A stretch of DNA of 64,000 nt from Serratia liquefaciens ATCC 27592. GTDB taxonomy: Bacteria; Pseudomonadota; Gammaproteobacteria; Enterobacterales; Enterobacteriaceae. The stretch is from contig NC_021741.1 of the NCBI RefSeq assembly GCF_000422085.1, positions 1,054,001 through 1,118,000 on the forward strand. The letters run 5' to 3'. Made by a program: the position numbers and the translations under genes. A model generated the notes under the pieces. The model was not told the origin of the DNA. It was given only the letters and a program-made list of their open reading frames with translations, and ran no database searches. Positions 55,549 to 63,777 of this stretch are shown piece after piece (position 1 is the stretch's first letter; every line of letters starts with the position of its first letter).

Positions 55549-55851
55549 GTCACGTTCTGGGGTAAAGCTTCAGTATGTTGGCTTTGACGGCCACAAAATC
55601 CCGATCACAGAGGATGAGGCTGAGCTATTCGCGGCCCGGTTGGATAAATACGTGGAAGAGACTGGCGCTTATTTCGGCTTCATTGAGCAAGGGTTTATCC
55701 TGGGAAGCTTTTACGACGAAACAAAACCTCCGCCAGCATTCGTTACTTTCAGAAGGGAACCGCGCATCTGATATTCAAACGTCTGGATCTGGTGGAGAAG
55801 ATGAACGACATCATCGCAAAGCACTATCCGGGGATGTTGGCAGCGCGGTAG
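55549..55851 (+). pseudogene. Phage gene remnants, DUF4942-like C-terminus
   Basis: One frame reads YVGFDGHKIPITEDEAELFAARL to a TGA at about 55770. A second, one base out, reads FQKGTAHLIFKRLDLVEKMN and ends IIAKHYPGMLAAR at 55851. The second part resembles the end of DUF4942 proteins found in prophages and islands. Either one gene is frameshifted or two are fused by a deletion. Confidence 0.5.
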
Positions 55852-55982
55852 TTCATCGTTACAATCACCGGGCTCGAAATCGCTGATGTTTTCAGCGAAG
55901 TACGATTGGGGGCCTAATTGGGGGCTCCGGTGTTTTTCGAACAGAGAAAAGTTCTGTAATAACAAGGGTTGTGTGGTCTGTA

Positions 55983-56004
55983 TTCGAATCCTGTAGGGAC
56001 CATT
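55983..56004 (+). repeat. Degenerate second attachment site (tRNA-Arg 3' end)
   Basis: TTCGAATCCTGTAGGG matches the argU T-arm and acceptor TTCGAGCCCTGTAGGG at 14 of 16 positions and is followed by ACCATT (argU: CGTACCATTT). Both copies are followed by similar bases and then the 3' end of an integrase gene on the minus strand. It is likely an att site of the same integration system, now decayed. Confidence 0.7.
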
Positions 56005-56026
56005 AAGAAACAATGACTTACAGCCA

Positions 56027-56450
56027 TCACCCAAGCTTCTCAATTTCAATATGGGACAGTTTTGGGACTAAGCCTCCAAAAATCGCATCGATCTGCCTCA
56101 CATGTTCAGTTAAATGATTGAGTGCCAAATGCGCGTTACGCTGAACCATTTCTATGCTCTCCCAACCCCCCATTTCTTGTAGCGCTGAGAGTGGTACCCC
56201 TGCCTGAACTAACCAGCTTGCCCATGTATGGCGAAGGTCATGAAATCGAAAATCAGTTATTCCAGTCCGCTGCTTACCTGTATTCCATGCTGAGTTATCG
56301 TCAACGCGCATTTGCTGGTGCCATACCTCCGTCAGGACGTTTGCGTGCTGTAATATGTACAAAAACATACCCCTAGTAGCGACCAATCTGATCCCGCACG
56401 TTTGTAAGCAGTATCATTAGGAGCTGTACCAATGGTTTTCATCGACTCGT
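56027..56450 (-). pseudogene. Second IntD-like integrase, 5'-truncated and inactive
   Basis: The C-terminal part is very close to the intact integrase: [33 protein letters not shown] and [11 protein letters not shown]. The catalytic Tyr is replaced by Asn (QRNAHLALN), so this copy cannot cut DNA. Upstream of about 56330 the homology goes on in other frames, with frameshifts, then stops near 56450. It sits beside the second att-like sequence just as the first integrase sits beside argU. Confidence 0.85.
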
Positions 56451-56620
56451 TTACGTCTGGGGCGGAACCCTATTGTCATGGCATTATGATCTTGTTTTTG
56501 TATCAGAGAGGGCACAACTCAACTAAATGGTAGGAAGACTAGGGTTTGTTTAACTTAAAAATGCAAGTTAACAATGAATTATCAAACATAGTTTATTAAC
56601 TAATCCTAGTGAGGCTCAAC

Positions 56621-56779
56621 ATGAATAATATCTTTTCTGGCTTTGACGCTAAAATCTTGGCCGAGGCATTTGGTGTAAGCCGCGAAACAGCAGTGAAACT
56701 CCAACTGGAAAGCACCAAGCAAGGTAATTTGCTGACAGTTGTGCAGGCGTTGGTTCTTCAGAATCCGATTGGGCTGTAA
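56621..56779 (+). pseudogene. Cupin fragment (legumin-like block)
   Basis: The 52-residue frame MNNIFSGFDAKILAEAFGVS then RETAVKLQ resembles the inter-domain block of two-domain cupins, which include plant 11S seed proteins and bacterial relatives. Neither barrel is present, so this is probably a relic. There is no clear ribosome site. Confidence 0.4.
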
Positions 56780-56847
56780 GCAACCAAGAGTCAGGGGGCT
56801 GCGTGCAAATGAAGGAAGAATGCATAAAATTTCCCAAAACATAATTC

Positions 56848-56870
56848 AAGGCCGCATAAGCGGCCTTTTT
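56848..56870 (+). terminator. Terminator-like hairpin
   Basis: AAGGCCGC, ATAA, GCGGCCTT followed by TTT. A perfect 8-bp stem within the decayed island. Confidence 0.75.
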
Positions 56871-56916
56871 CATTTCTATCACCCTGCATCGGGGCAGAGT
56901 CCCGGGAGGGGAAGTT

Positions 56917-57135
56917 ATGGAAATGCCAAATGGTCACCATAGCTGGGATGACATCAGTGACATTCTCGCAGCTTTCTCACCGGCGGGAACTGGCTTGGTA
57001 ACAAAACGCCGAGCAGGGAAATATGCTTGTGCAGCAGTCAGGACCGATCACCATCTTGCACACGGAAGACACCCGAAATTGCGCAATCATGGCAAAACAT
57101 CAGCAGAGAGAGCAGCCATTACATCAGGAGAGTGA
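56917..57135 (+). CDS. Unrecognised short frame, 72 residues
   Basis: GGGAGGGGAAGTT is an excellent ribosome site before the ATG. The first half (MEMPNGHHSWDDISDILAAF) looks coding; the later half is rich in Arg, His and Ala and may be out of frame with a lost original. No family is recognised. Confidence 0.35.
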   Translation: MEMPNGHHSWDDISDILAAFSPAGTGLVTKRRAGKYACAAVRTDHHLAHGRHPKLRNHGKTSAERAAITSGE

Positions 57136-57156
57136 AATCTATCAGCGGAAATCAGG

Positions 57157-57297
57157 ATGCGATCAAAAACAATAAATGCGCTGCTGAGCGCATCCCTGAT
57201 GAATGAGTGGAACGGATATAAACGTCGCCAGCGCCAATCGTCTTTCTGCTCCCTGAATTACTATTCAGCCTTACGAACAATCAGCGTTGCAAGGTGA
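57157..57297 (+). CDS. Unrecognised short frame, 46 residues
   Basis: The frame MRSKTINALLSASLMNEWNG continues to ALRTISVAR. TCAGG just before the ATG is too close for a standard ribosome site. It may be a phage gene remnant; I do not recognise it. Confidence 0.25.
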   Translation: MRSKTINALLSASLMNEWNGYKRRQRQSSFCSLNYYSALRTISVAR

Positions 57298-57498
57298 TAT
57301 CAGGGTAATATCGGCAGTTATACGTTGGAATTGATACCAGCTTTATAAATCTCACCAACCCAGTATCCAGTCTGATCCAATGGTGTGAGAATCGCACACA
57401 TTGAAAAGAGCGTTCTATTAAATTGCAATATGATTTCTCTGCACTTGCCAATATGAATTATACGAATATGAATAATTAGCTTCTGTAAGGAGGGGGTC

Positions 57499-57720
57499 GT
57501 GGGATGCATTGTTTGTGAACTAAAGAGCTCAAATAACTATGAAGTGAAAACAGAAGAGGATTATAGGTTAGCTCTATCTCTTGCATCGGCAGGGTTGATC
57601 ACTCTTTCATTTGGTGGGGAAGGGGCTTCGTGTTTAAAAATAAAAAATAAGCTCATCCCTGTATATATTTGTTCGGCGACTTATAAGTTAAAGATGATTT
57701 TGGGAAAAGACTTGATTTAG
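57499..57720 (+). CDS. Hypothetical protein, 73 residues, GTG start
   Basis: AAGGAGGGGGTC is a strong ribosome site before GTG. The product has CIVC near the start, a helical middle (EEDYRLALSLASAGLITLSF) and a short C-terminal strand region. It is AT-rich like foreign DNA. No homologue comes to mind; the bases before it (57298-57498) show no convincing gene. Confidence 0.45.
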   Translation: MGCIVCELKSSNNYEVKTEEDYRLALSLASAGLITLSFGGEGASCLKIKNKLIPVYICSATYKLKMILGKDLI

Positions 57721-57888
57721 CGTTTAAATTTAGCATAAACAATTACTTGCATTTGGACGACGTTCTGCGATTAGCCTGATGGTATTGCAGGGGCATTCAG
57801 TGCGTGTCATCGACAATGCTGACGTATAATCCTCCTCAATAGTAGGATCCTATGTCATACAATCTCGGAAATTAACCAAAAGAAGAAT

Positions 57889-58035
57889 ATGGACAAGGTG
57901 AACCTGGATCTTACGGCGCCAGGTTTAGCGAACAAAGAGCGTATTAACCAGCCAGTGATAGCTATTAGGTGGAGAGAGCAGCCTAGAGATCTGCATGAAT
58001 ACTTTCTTGAGCGTGTGGCACATTGGACTACCTAG
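57889..58035 (+). pseudogene. Phage-like gene remnant, frameshifted
   Basis: The frame [20 protein letters not shown] continues to [15 protein letters not shown] and then a stop at 58033. One frame over, GEYKAINRIRADLSENGRSQP continues to a double stop near 58107, followed by a terminator. The two parts read as one small gene broken by a frameshift. The product is not recognised. Confidence 0.4.
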
Positions 58036-58112
58036 AGGTGAGTATAAGGCTATCAATAGGATCCGAGCCGATTTATCAGAAAATGGCAGAAGCCAACCAT
58101 AATAAATAACAG

Positions 58113-58133
58113 AACCCGCTACGGCGGGTTTTT
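58113..58133 (+). terminator. Terminator after the broken phage-like gene
   Basis: AACCCGC, TACG, GCGGGTT followed by TTT. Confidence 0.75.
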
Positions 58134-58316
58134 AAATGGGAGCAATTCATGGAAAAAAAGAAAAGGATGAAAGCCATGAAAGGGCCATATCCGCCACTGC
58201 AGTTTATTTAAGGCCATCAGCTTACTCCATATATCGGCCAGATTTCTACGAACAAGGTGCGTGAGTGGGGGCAACGATAATTCTTCAGCGATAGTTGAGC
58301 CGTTGTTCAGTCGTGG

Positions 58317-58517
58317 TTAGTGGTCGGTTACGAACGGAACTGCGTAATACGTTGCTGTATTTTTCACCGGGGCTTTATGTACAAATAACCATATATGATG
58401 ATTGCCAACCTGTCGCCGCAGAATTGCGCGATAGGTGTCGTTGAGAGCGACAACTATCGCGCGGCCAGATTTGCTACCCTCTGAGCACCAGCCTTGGCAG
58501 CATGAACCTTGCTGCAA
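58317..58517 (-). pseudogene. Third IntD-like integrase remnant
   Basis: The stretch [20 protein letters not shown] then [13 protein letters not shown] aligns with the middle of the intact integrase (GKAIGVALNDTACKTLRDQIG and so on). Only this central part, without catalytic HxxR or Tyr, remains. It has the same strand as the other two integrase copies and marks the probable right part of the integration hotspot. Confidence 0.75.
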
Positions 58518-58655
58518 GTGTTCAGTCCCCTAGACTTCTCGCACGAGCGCTAGCCAATACGATCCACAGAAAATGAATCTATAATGGCCCCCTGAGCGGC
58601 TCATGATGTGTTAGTGCATTCAGACGCTTGCCTGCGGTTTGCCGGAGAATACTGA

Positions 58656-59075
58656 CTAAGGGTTTTTTCTATTATCCAGACTAAACCCGCCAGCCCCTAA
58701 GAGAAACAGGGCGATAAAACCACCGGACATCGTGATGTTTTTCATCAGCATCAACTGACTTTGTAGGTCGGGACCACTGTGAAAAATCAGTCCTGAGATG
58801 ATACAGAATCCGAAGAACAGAATGGCGACAATCCTCGTCTGAAAGCCCAGTAAAAGAGCCACACCGCCGCCTAGCTCGGTTAATATCACCAAAGGCAATA
58901 ATATTGCTGGTACGCCCATCGACGCCATATACTCAGCTGTCGCGTTATAAGCCGAAATTTTGCCTATTCCAGCAATAATGAATACAGATGAAAGAAGTAC
59001 TCTCATTAAAACTGACACCAAACCGAAGAATAATTTGTTGTCGATGATATTGTCAATTTTGCCTTTTATAGACAT
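58656..59075 (-). CDS. DoxX-family membrane protein
   Basis: The 139-residue protein has four membrane segments (about 16-36, 53-75, 81-98, 112-130) with the DoxX signature RVLLSSVFIIAGIGKI and LELGGGVALLLG-like ITELGGGVALLLGFQTR. AGGAAG precedes the ATG. DoxX proteins are often found with redox enzymes. It follows an SDR gene on the same strand after a 201-base gap, so it may have its own promoter. Confidence 0.85.
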   Translation of the reverse strand: MSIKGKIDNIIDNKLFFGLVSVLMRVLLSSVFIIAGIGKISAYNATAEYMASMGVPAILLPLVILTELGGGVALLLGFQTRIVAILFFGFCIISGLIFHSGPDLQSQLMLMKNITMSGGFIALFLLGAGGFSLDNRKNP

Positions 59076-59276
59076 TAACGCTTCCTCAAAATATCAAATA
59101 ATATAGAAGTTGAAAATTAACGACCGGTTTGTAATTACACACCGGGCCGCGTATTCAATGGCTCGCTGATGGTGGTGGCTAAACCCTGGGCTGGGGGAGT
59201 AATGGTTGTGGCCTGAATAAAAGTAAAGAGTGCTTAAACAGCAAACTAACGACGTTATTATCCCCCCGCATTACGC

Positions 59277-60140
59277 TCACATCTTCTTATTCTCATTGCC
59301 CGCCTGCTTATTCATGATATCGTGCTCAGCGGGAGGGTTGCCATATAATTGACGTAAGGATTTTGGTATATGCCCATTGTTATCGATTATATTATAATGC
59401 TCACCCACTTCAGCCGTCAGTAATGTACTGCCGGATAAGGCCTTTAAGTTAGGGTCGCTAAATAGCGCCCAAACCACGCGTCCACAGAATTCAGGGCTCT
59501 CAAATCCCAATGTGTCACGGAGAGCGCGCGTTTTCGGGTCGGAGTTGGCAAGCTCAACCATCGTCTCTGTGGCTACGAAACCTGGCCATAGGGATACGGC
59601 GGAAACGTTAAAGGGGGCGAAGTACTCGGCGTAGGAAGCGGCCAATTTATCCAGGCCTGCCTTTGAAGCGTAATAGGCTGGATCATGCACCTTCGCATCG
59701 GCATAGAAAGATACGTTGACGATTAACCCGCGCCCACCGGCAAGCAACAAGCGCGCCGCATGCCAAGTCGCAACATGATGAGAACGTAAGCCAACATCCA
59801 GTATATCGGCAAGATGGATGGTGGCTTCCCAAAAGGGTTTCACTCCCATTTGGCTGTTAAGCGTGGTGGCATTATTGACGAGGATATTGAGATAACCGTG
59901 CTTCTGCTCCACCTGTTTAAATAGGCGTGCTATCTGTGCATCGTCAGACATATCGCAAACAACCGCTACTCCTTGCCCCCCCGCGTGGGTTATTTCACTG
60001 ACCACCTTTTCGACTGACTCCTGGTCACGACCCGTAACATAGACAATCGCACCTTGCCGTCCCAGTTCCTTTGCTATTCCCTTACCTATTCCCTTGCTTG
60101 ATCCTGTAATAACGGCGATGACATCTTTTTCTGTTTGCAT
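59277..60140 (-). CDS. Short-chain dehydrogenase (DHRS1-like)
   Basis: The 287-residue SDR has TGSSKGIGKGIA (NAD(P) motif, residues 12-23), NILVNNA and the catalytic YYASK with upstream Ser in VNVSFY. The length and WPGFVATETM loop resemble DHRS1-type SDRs. AGGAG precedes the ATG. It lies 41 bases after the upstream oxidoreductase stop, so the two are likely co-transcribed. Substrate unknown. Confidence 0.87.
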   Translation of the reverse strand: MQTEKDVIAVITGSSKGIGKGIAKELGRQGAIVYVTGRDQESVEKVVSEITHAGGQGVAVVCDMSDDAQIARLFKQVEQKHGYLNILVNNATTLNSQMGVKPFWEATIHLADILDVGLRSHHVATWHAARLLLAGGRGLIVNVSFYADAKVHDPAYYASKAGLDKLAASYAEYFAPFNVSAVSLWPGFVATETMVELANSDPKTRALRDTLGFESPEFCGRVVWALFSDPNLKALSGSTLLTAEVGEHYNIIDNNGHIPKSLRQLYGNPPAEHDIMNKQAGNENKKM

Positions 60141-60181
60141 TATTTGCTCCTGATGACAAGGGCCAGGGCCTTCATCTTCGC

Positions 60182-61171
60182 TTAAACGGTGACAACAATT
60201 TTGCCTAGCTGGGCGTTCGCTTCTAGATATTGATGTGCCGCAACTATCTGATCAAACACAAAGGATTTCGCTATAACCGGCTTTAATTCGCCACGACTAA
60301 GCGCCGCCAAAATAAAGGTTTTAGCGTTGGCGAGGCGCGCCGCATTTCCTACAATTTCGCTGTAAGCAAATCCCCTGATCGTCAGGCCTTTCGGGATCGC
60401 CAAACTTGCCGGGAAAGGGGTGTTTTCACCGCTCAGATTGCCGTACTCTATCAGCGTGCCTCCGGGCGCCAAGATCTCGCATAGCGTGGGCACACCTTCC
60501 CCCCCAATACAATCGAAGATAACTCGCGGCGGCCTATCGCCGGTGATTTCTTTAACTTCAGCTACGCTTTTCTCACCCTGGGAAGTGACAACCCATGATG
60601 CACCGATATCGAGTAACGCCTGGCGTTTGGATTCGGTTCTTGAGGTTGCTATCACCCGAGCGCCAAGCATGTTGGCAATTTGAATCGCGGCGATACCAAC
60701 GCTACTGGAAGCGGCAGTGACCATGACATAGTCGTCAGAGGTCACTTCTGCAACGTCAACCAGTGCCCCATATGCCGTGATGTACTGCATCCACGCCGAG
60801 GCCGCTTGCTCCCAGGATAAATTTTCCGGATGCTTAACCACGTAACGGGCTGGGTAGTGAATAGTTTCACCATAGGTAGGCCACCGATCCATAGCCAGTG
60901 AAGGGATAACACTCACCGCGTCGCCAGGGATAAGGCCTTGCACTTGTGCACCAACGGCGTCGATAATCCCGGCCGCTTCATACCCCATTCGCTGCGGAAA
61001 TACCGGAGGAAATGCATACTTACCGCGACGCAGTAGCGCCTCCGCCCGATTTAAACCTATAGCTTTCACCTTAATACTGACCTCATCGGCGGCTAAGGCA
61101 GGGAGATCCACGTCCACAATTTTTAATACATCTGGTTCACCGACACGATCAAACTGGATAACCCGCGCCAT
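60182..61171 (-). CDS. Zinc-free MDR / quinone oxidoreductase-like protein
   Basis: From the Met at 61171 (AAGGGG before it) the protein is 329 residues. The MDR fold is clear: GroES-like N-terminus (DEVSIKVKAIGLNRAEALLR), MGYEAAGIIDAVG, and a Rossmann half with VTAASSSVGIAAIQIA and LGARVIATSRTESK. The zinc-ligand Cys residues of alcohol dehydrogenases are missing. It probably reduces quinones or enones with NADPH. An in-frame Met eight codons upstream is unlikely. Confidence 0.85.
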   Translation of the reverse strand: MARVIQFDRVGEPDVLKIVDVDLPALAADEVSIKVKAIGLNRAEALLRRGKYAFPPVFPQRMGYEAAGIIDAVGAQVQGLIPGDAVSVIPSLAMDRWPTYGETIHYPARYVVKHPENLSWEQAASAWMQYITAYGALVDVAEVTSDDYVMVTAASSSVGIAAIQIANMLGARVIATSRTESKRQALLDIGASWVVTSQGEKSVAEVKEITGDRPPRVIFDCIGGEGVPTLCEILAPGGTLIEYGNLSGENTPFPASLAIPKGLTIRGFAYSEIVGNAARLANAKTFILAALSRGELKPVIAKSFVFDQIVAAHQYLEANAQLGKIVVTV

Positions 61172-61263
61172 TTTGTTCCCCTTTATATAAAACACGTAAA
61201 CTAATACGAATTTATGACTGGAGTTTTTGACACAAAAATAAGTGTAATTTTATGCCTGTTCCA

Positions 61264-62199
61264 TTATTTCATGCGTATGACGGTTTTCCCCCGGTATCCT
61301 CCGCTCTTGACGGAGTCCAGCGCTAACGAAGTATCCTTTAAATAAAATACTCGCGGAGGCGTGAAGGGAATCTCACCTTTGGCAATCTCTTTCGCAATAG
61401 AATTCAATTTGGCAGGGTCAAATTTCATTTGAAAAAATGTCCCTTTTCCTGGTTGGCTGTCAGGTGTTTTTTCTGCGATATCAACGGCAACTGAACTTAC
61501 AATTCGGCCGTTTGGTGCCAGAGTGTTCCAGAGTGCTGCCAGGGAGCGTCCACCGACCAAGTCAAGAACGAGGTCAACTCCCTTTATCATCGATAAGGCA
61601 TGAGCGTCGTTATAGTCAACGACATCTGTGGCACCCAATGACTTGACATAATCTCTGTTTTTTTGCGAAGCCGTAGCGATGACCTTTGCCCCTGCGCGAT
61701 GAGCCAAAGGAATAGCCAAAGAGCCTACTCCACCAGCCGCGCCCTGGATCAAAACGGTTTGCCCAGCCGTTAATTCCCCGATATCAAATAACCCCGTCCA
61801 CGCCGTCGAGCCGGCAACCGGCAGGGTTGCTGCGACGGTTTCGTCCAGATCATCGGGGATGGGGATTAACAGATCCGGCTCAATTTCTATCGTTTCGGCA
61901 AATGCCCTGCGGTTCACAGGCTTCCCTATCACGCGATCGCCGACGTTGAAGGTGGTGACGCCAGCCCCCACTTCAACAATCTTTCCTGCGAACTCGCCAC
62001 CCAAAATACAGGGAAAAGTTAATGGGAATATATGCTTAAGCAGGCCATCACGCAGTTTCCAGTCTAATGGATTAACCCCTGCGGCGGCGATCTCCACAAT
62101 GACCTTGCCCGGTGAGACCTGGGGCCTGTTGATGGGCTGAATTTTGATCGTGCCCTCAGCGCCATAACTATACATAACTGCTGCTAATTGCTGATTCAT
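61264..62199 (-). CDS. NADPH:quinone reductase-like protein
   Basis: The 311-residue MDR protein has GVNPLDWKLRDGLL, LGGEFAGKIVEVG, and the nucleotide motif GAAGGVGSLAIPLA, with DLVLDLVGGRS further on. No zinc site is seen. AGGAG lies before the ATG. It heads the minus-strand cluster (QOR, QOR-like, SDR, DoxX) and is divergent from a LysR regulator that likely controls it. Confidence 0.88.
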   Translation of the reverse strand: MNQQLAAVMYSYGAEGTIKIQPINRPQVSPGKVIVEIAAAGVNPLDWKLRDGLLKHIFPLTFPCILGGEFAGKIVEVGAGVTTFNVGDRVIGKPVNRRAFAETIEIEPDLLIPIPDDLDETVAATLPVAGSTAWTGLFDIGELTAGQTVLIQGAAGGVGSLAIPLAHRAGAKVIATASQKNRDYVKSLGATDVVDYNDAHALSMIKGVDLVLDLVGGRSLAALWNTLAPNGRIVSSVAVDIAEKTPDSQPGKGTFFQMKFDPAKLNSIAKEIAKGEIPFTPPRVFYLKDTSLALDSVKSGGYRGKTVIRMK

Positions 62200-62283
62200 G
62201 TTGATCTCCTAAGCTATTTTTTCACTATATCTGTACCAATAATAATTAATAAGATGCTAAATTATGGACGCCGCGGACCAAAA

Positions 62284-63183
62284 ATGAGACAGCTCATGAA
62301 TATGAATGCATTGCAGGACTTCATAAGTGTGATTACACACGGCAGCTTCAGCGCGGCAAGTCGCGCAACGATGACGCCTAAAGCCTCTATTTCACGACGG
62401 ATCCGTCAGTTGGAAGATGAACTGCAAACGCGCTTGTTTGAACGTACGAATACCGGTTTTACCTTGACCGCCGAAGGAACCCTGCTATTCGAGCGAATAA
62501 AGCCTTTGGTTAACGAGCTCAACGACATCAAAACTGACATGATGGAACAGACCGGTAGCCCCTCAGGAAAATTACGGATTAGCGTTCCTCCCGTTATCGC
62601 ATTTGATACCTTGGGTAAACTGGCTGCTCGTTATAGAGCGCTTTACCCATTGGTCGAACTTGAACTTATTGCTGACAGCAGATTGGTTGATCCTATTAGA
62701 GAAGGTTTCGATGCCGTTATTCGTGTAAATCCGATGGCGGATGAAGAGATGATAGGTATAAAAATATTCAAAGAGACATTAATATTTGTTGCGTCACCGC
62801 AATATAGGGAACAACTGGCCTTGGGAGACCCGCTCACGGAACTTCCTTTCATCAGTATTGGAACGCAGTGGAAACCGAATCAAATTAGTACCGTTTTGGA
62901 GGGGGAACCACGACATTTCAATGTGAACACGGAGTTATATATCTCCTCTCCGTTTATCACCCGTTCCACCCTCATTTCGGGAGTCGGTTCCGCACTGCTA
63001 CCGGAAGCTTTGGTCGCCGATGACATCAAAGCCGGCAGGTTGCTTCACCTGGGGGTAAGTGAACAGCCAGAGCTGATTTTATGGTGCCTTTATCCGAGTA
63101 GGCGCTATGTCACCGGAAGATTAAGAGCCTTTATTGATTTATTGAAGGAAACATTTTCACAGGAAAGCAGTATTCATCATTAA
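62284..63183 (+). CDS. LysR-family regulator
   Basis: The protein has an N-terminal winged HTH (FISVITHGSFSAASRATMTPKASISRRIRQLEDELQTRLF) and a LysR substrate domain (about 90-290; ISVPPVIAFDTLG, SPFITRSTLISGVGSALLPEALV). From the Met at 62284 it is 299 residues; in-frame Met codons at 62296 and 62302 are as likely, and the longer reading from 62188 overlaps the divergent gene. It is in the classic place to control the neighbouring oxidoreductases, with an inducer unknown. Confidence 0.88.
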   Translation: MRQLMNMNALQDFISVITHGSFSAASRATMTPKASISRRIRQLEDELQTRLFERTNTGFTLTAEGTLLFERIKPLVNELNDIKTDMMEQTGSPSGKLRISVPPVIAFDTLGKLAARYRALYPLVELELIADSRLVDPIREGFDAVIRVNPMADEEMIGIKIFKETLIFVASPQYREQLALGDPLTELPFISIGTQWKPNQISTVLEGEPRHFNVNTELYISSPFITRSTLISGVGSALLPEALVADDIKAGRLLHLGVSEQPELILWCLYPSRRYVTGRLRAFIDLLKETFSQESSIHH

Positions 63184-63388
63184 CGGTTCGAAAAACAAAA
63201 CCGGCGATCCTGTCGGGTAAGCAGTGAATGATGGCTGCACTTAAGCGTGCAAGCAGCCATTGAACCGCCTGCAACGCTGTCCTCCAGTCCCTGGCTCGAA
63301 AATCCATTTAATTACCCGGCTAACGACTATGTTGGCTGCCGACGCTGTGCTAGTTTCTGTAGCAAATCATCAGAATGCAGGACATAAC

Positions 63389-63715
63389 ATGTTGAGTTTG
63401 TTTGTTTACGGGACGTTAGGGCCAGGGCGGCCAAACGCGCACATCATGGAAAGCATCGGCGGAAGTTGGGAAGAGGGCAGTGTGGGGGGAACGCTGCTGA
63501 ATGCAGGGTGGGGCGCCGAAATGGGCTATCCGGGCATCGTGCTGGATAACAGCGGCAGCCGGGTTCAGGGTTTTCTGTTTCGTTCCGACAATCTTGCCGC
63601 CCACTGGCAAACCCTCGATGAATTTGAGGGAGAAGGTTATGAGCGGGTGGCCGTCAGTGTGACTACGGCAAGTGGCGACGTCGTCGATTCGTTTATCTAC
63701 ATGCTGAAGCAATAA
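63389..63715 (+). CDS. GGCT-fold protein (gamma-glutamylcyclotransferase-like)
   Basis: The 108-residue protein starts LSLFVYGTLGPGRPN, the substrate-binding YGTLxxG motif of the AIG2/GGCT fold, and has LDEFEGEGYERVAV with the conserved acidic residue. Members act on gamma-glutamyl amines or peptides, but the substrate is not readable here. I chose the Met at 63389 for GCAGGA upstream; a longer reading starts in a poor context. Confidence 0.83.
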   Translation: MLSLFVYGTLGPGRPNAHIMESIGGSWEEGSVGGTLLNAGWGAEMGYPGIVLDNSGSRVQGFLFRSDNLAAHWQTLDEFEGEGYERVAVSVTTASGDVVDSFIYMLKQ

Positions 63716-63741
63716 CGCCGCTGCCGTTGCCGGTGTTTAGC

Positions 63742-63767
63742 TCGGGAACGAGCCATCTCGTTCCCGA
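63742..63767. terminator. Hairpin between convergent genes
   Basis: An 11-bp perfect stem (TCGGGAACGAG and CTCGTTCCCGA, CCAT loop) lies between the GGCT-like gene and the convergent amidohydrolase. No T-run on either side. Confidence 0.5.
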
Positions 63768-63777
63768 AATGCGGCGA

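Noticed and set aside
57318..57509. Minus-strand 63-codon frame with a DJ-1/PfpI-like TGYWVGEIYKAG
   Set aside because: The likeness is a dozen residues only, the frame is short and the start has no ribosome site. It may be a relic but I cannot support it.
58518..58655. Search for a third tRNA-Arg end repeat at the right limit of the island
   Set aside because: No stretch like TTCGAGCCCTGTAGGG was found here, so the right boundary remains unfixed.
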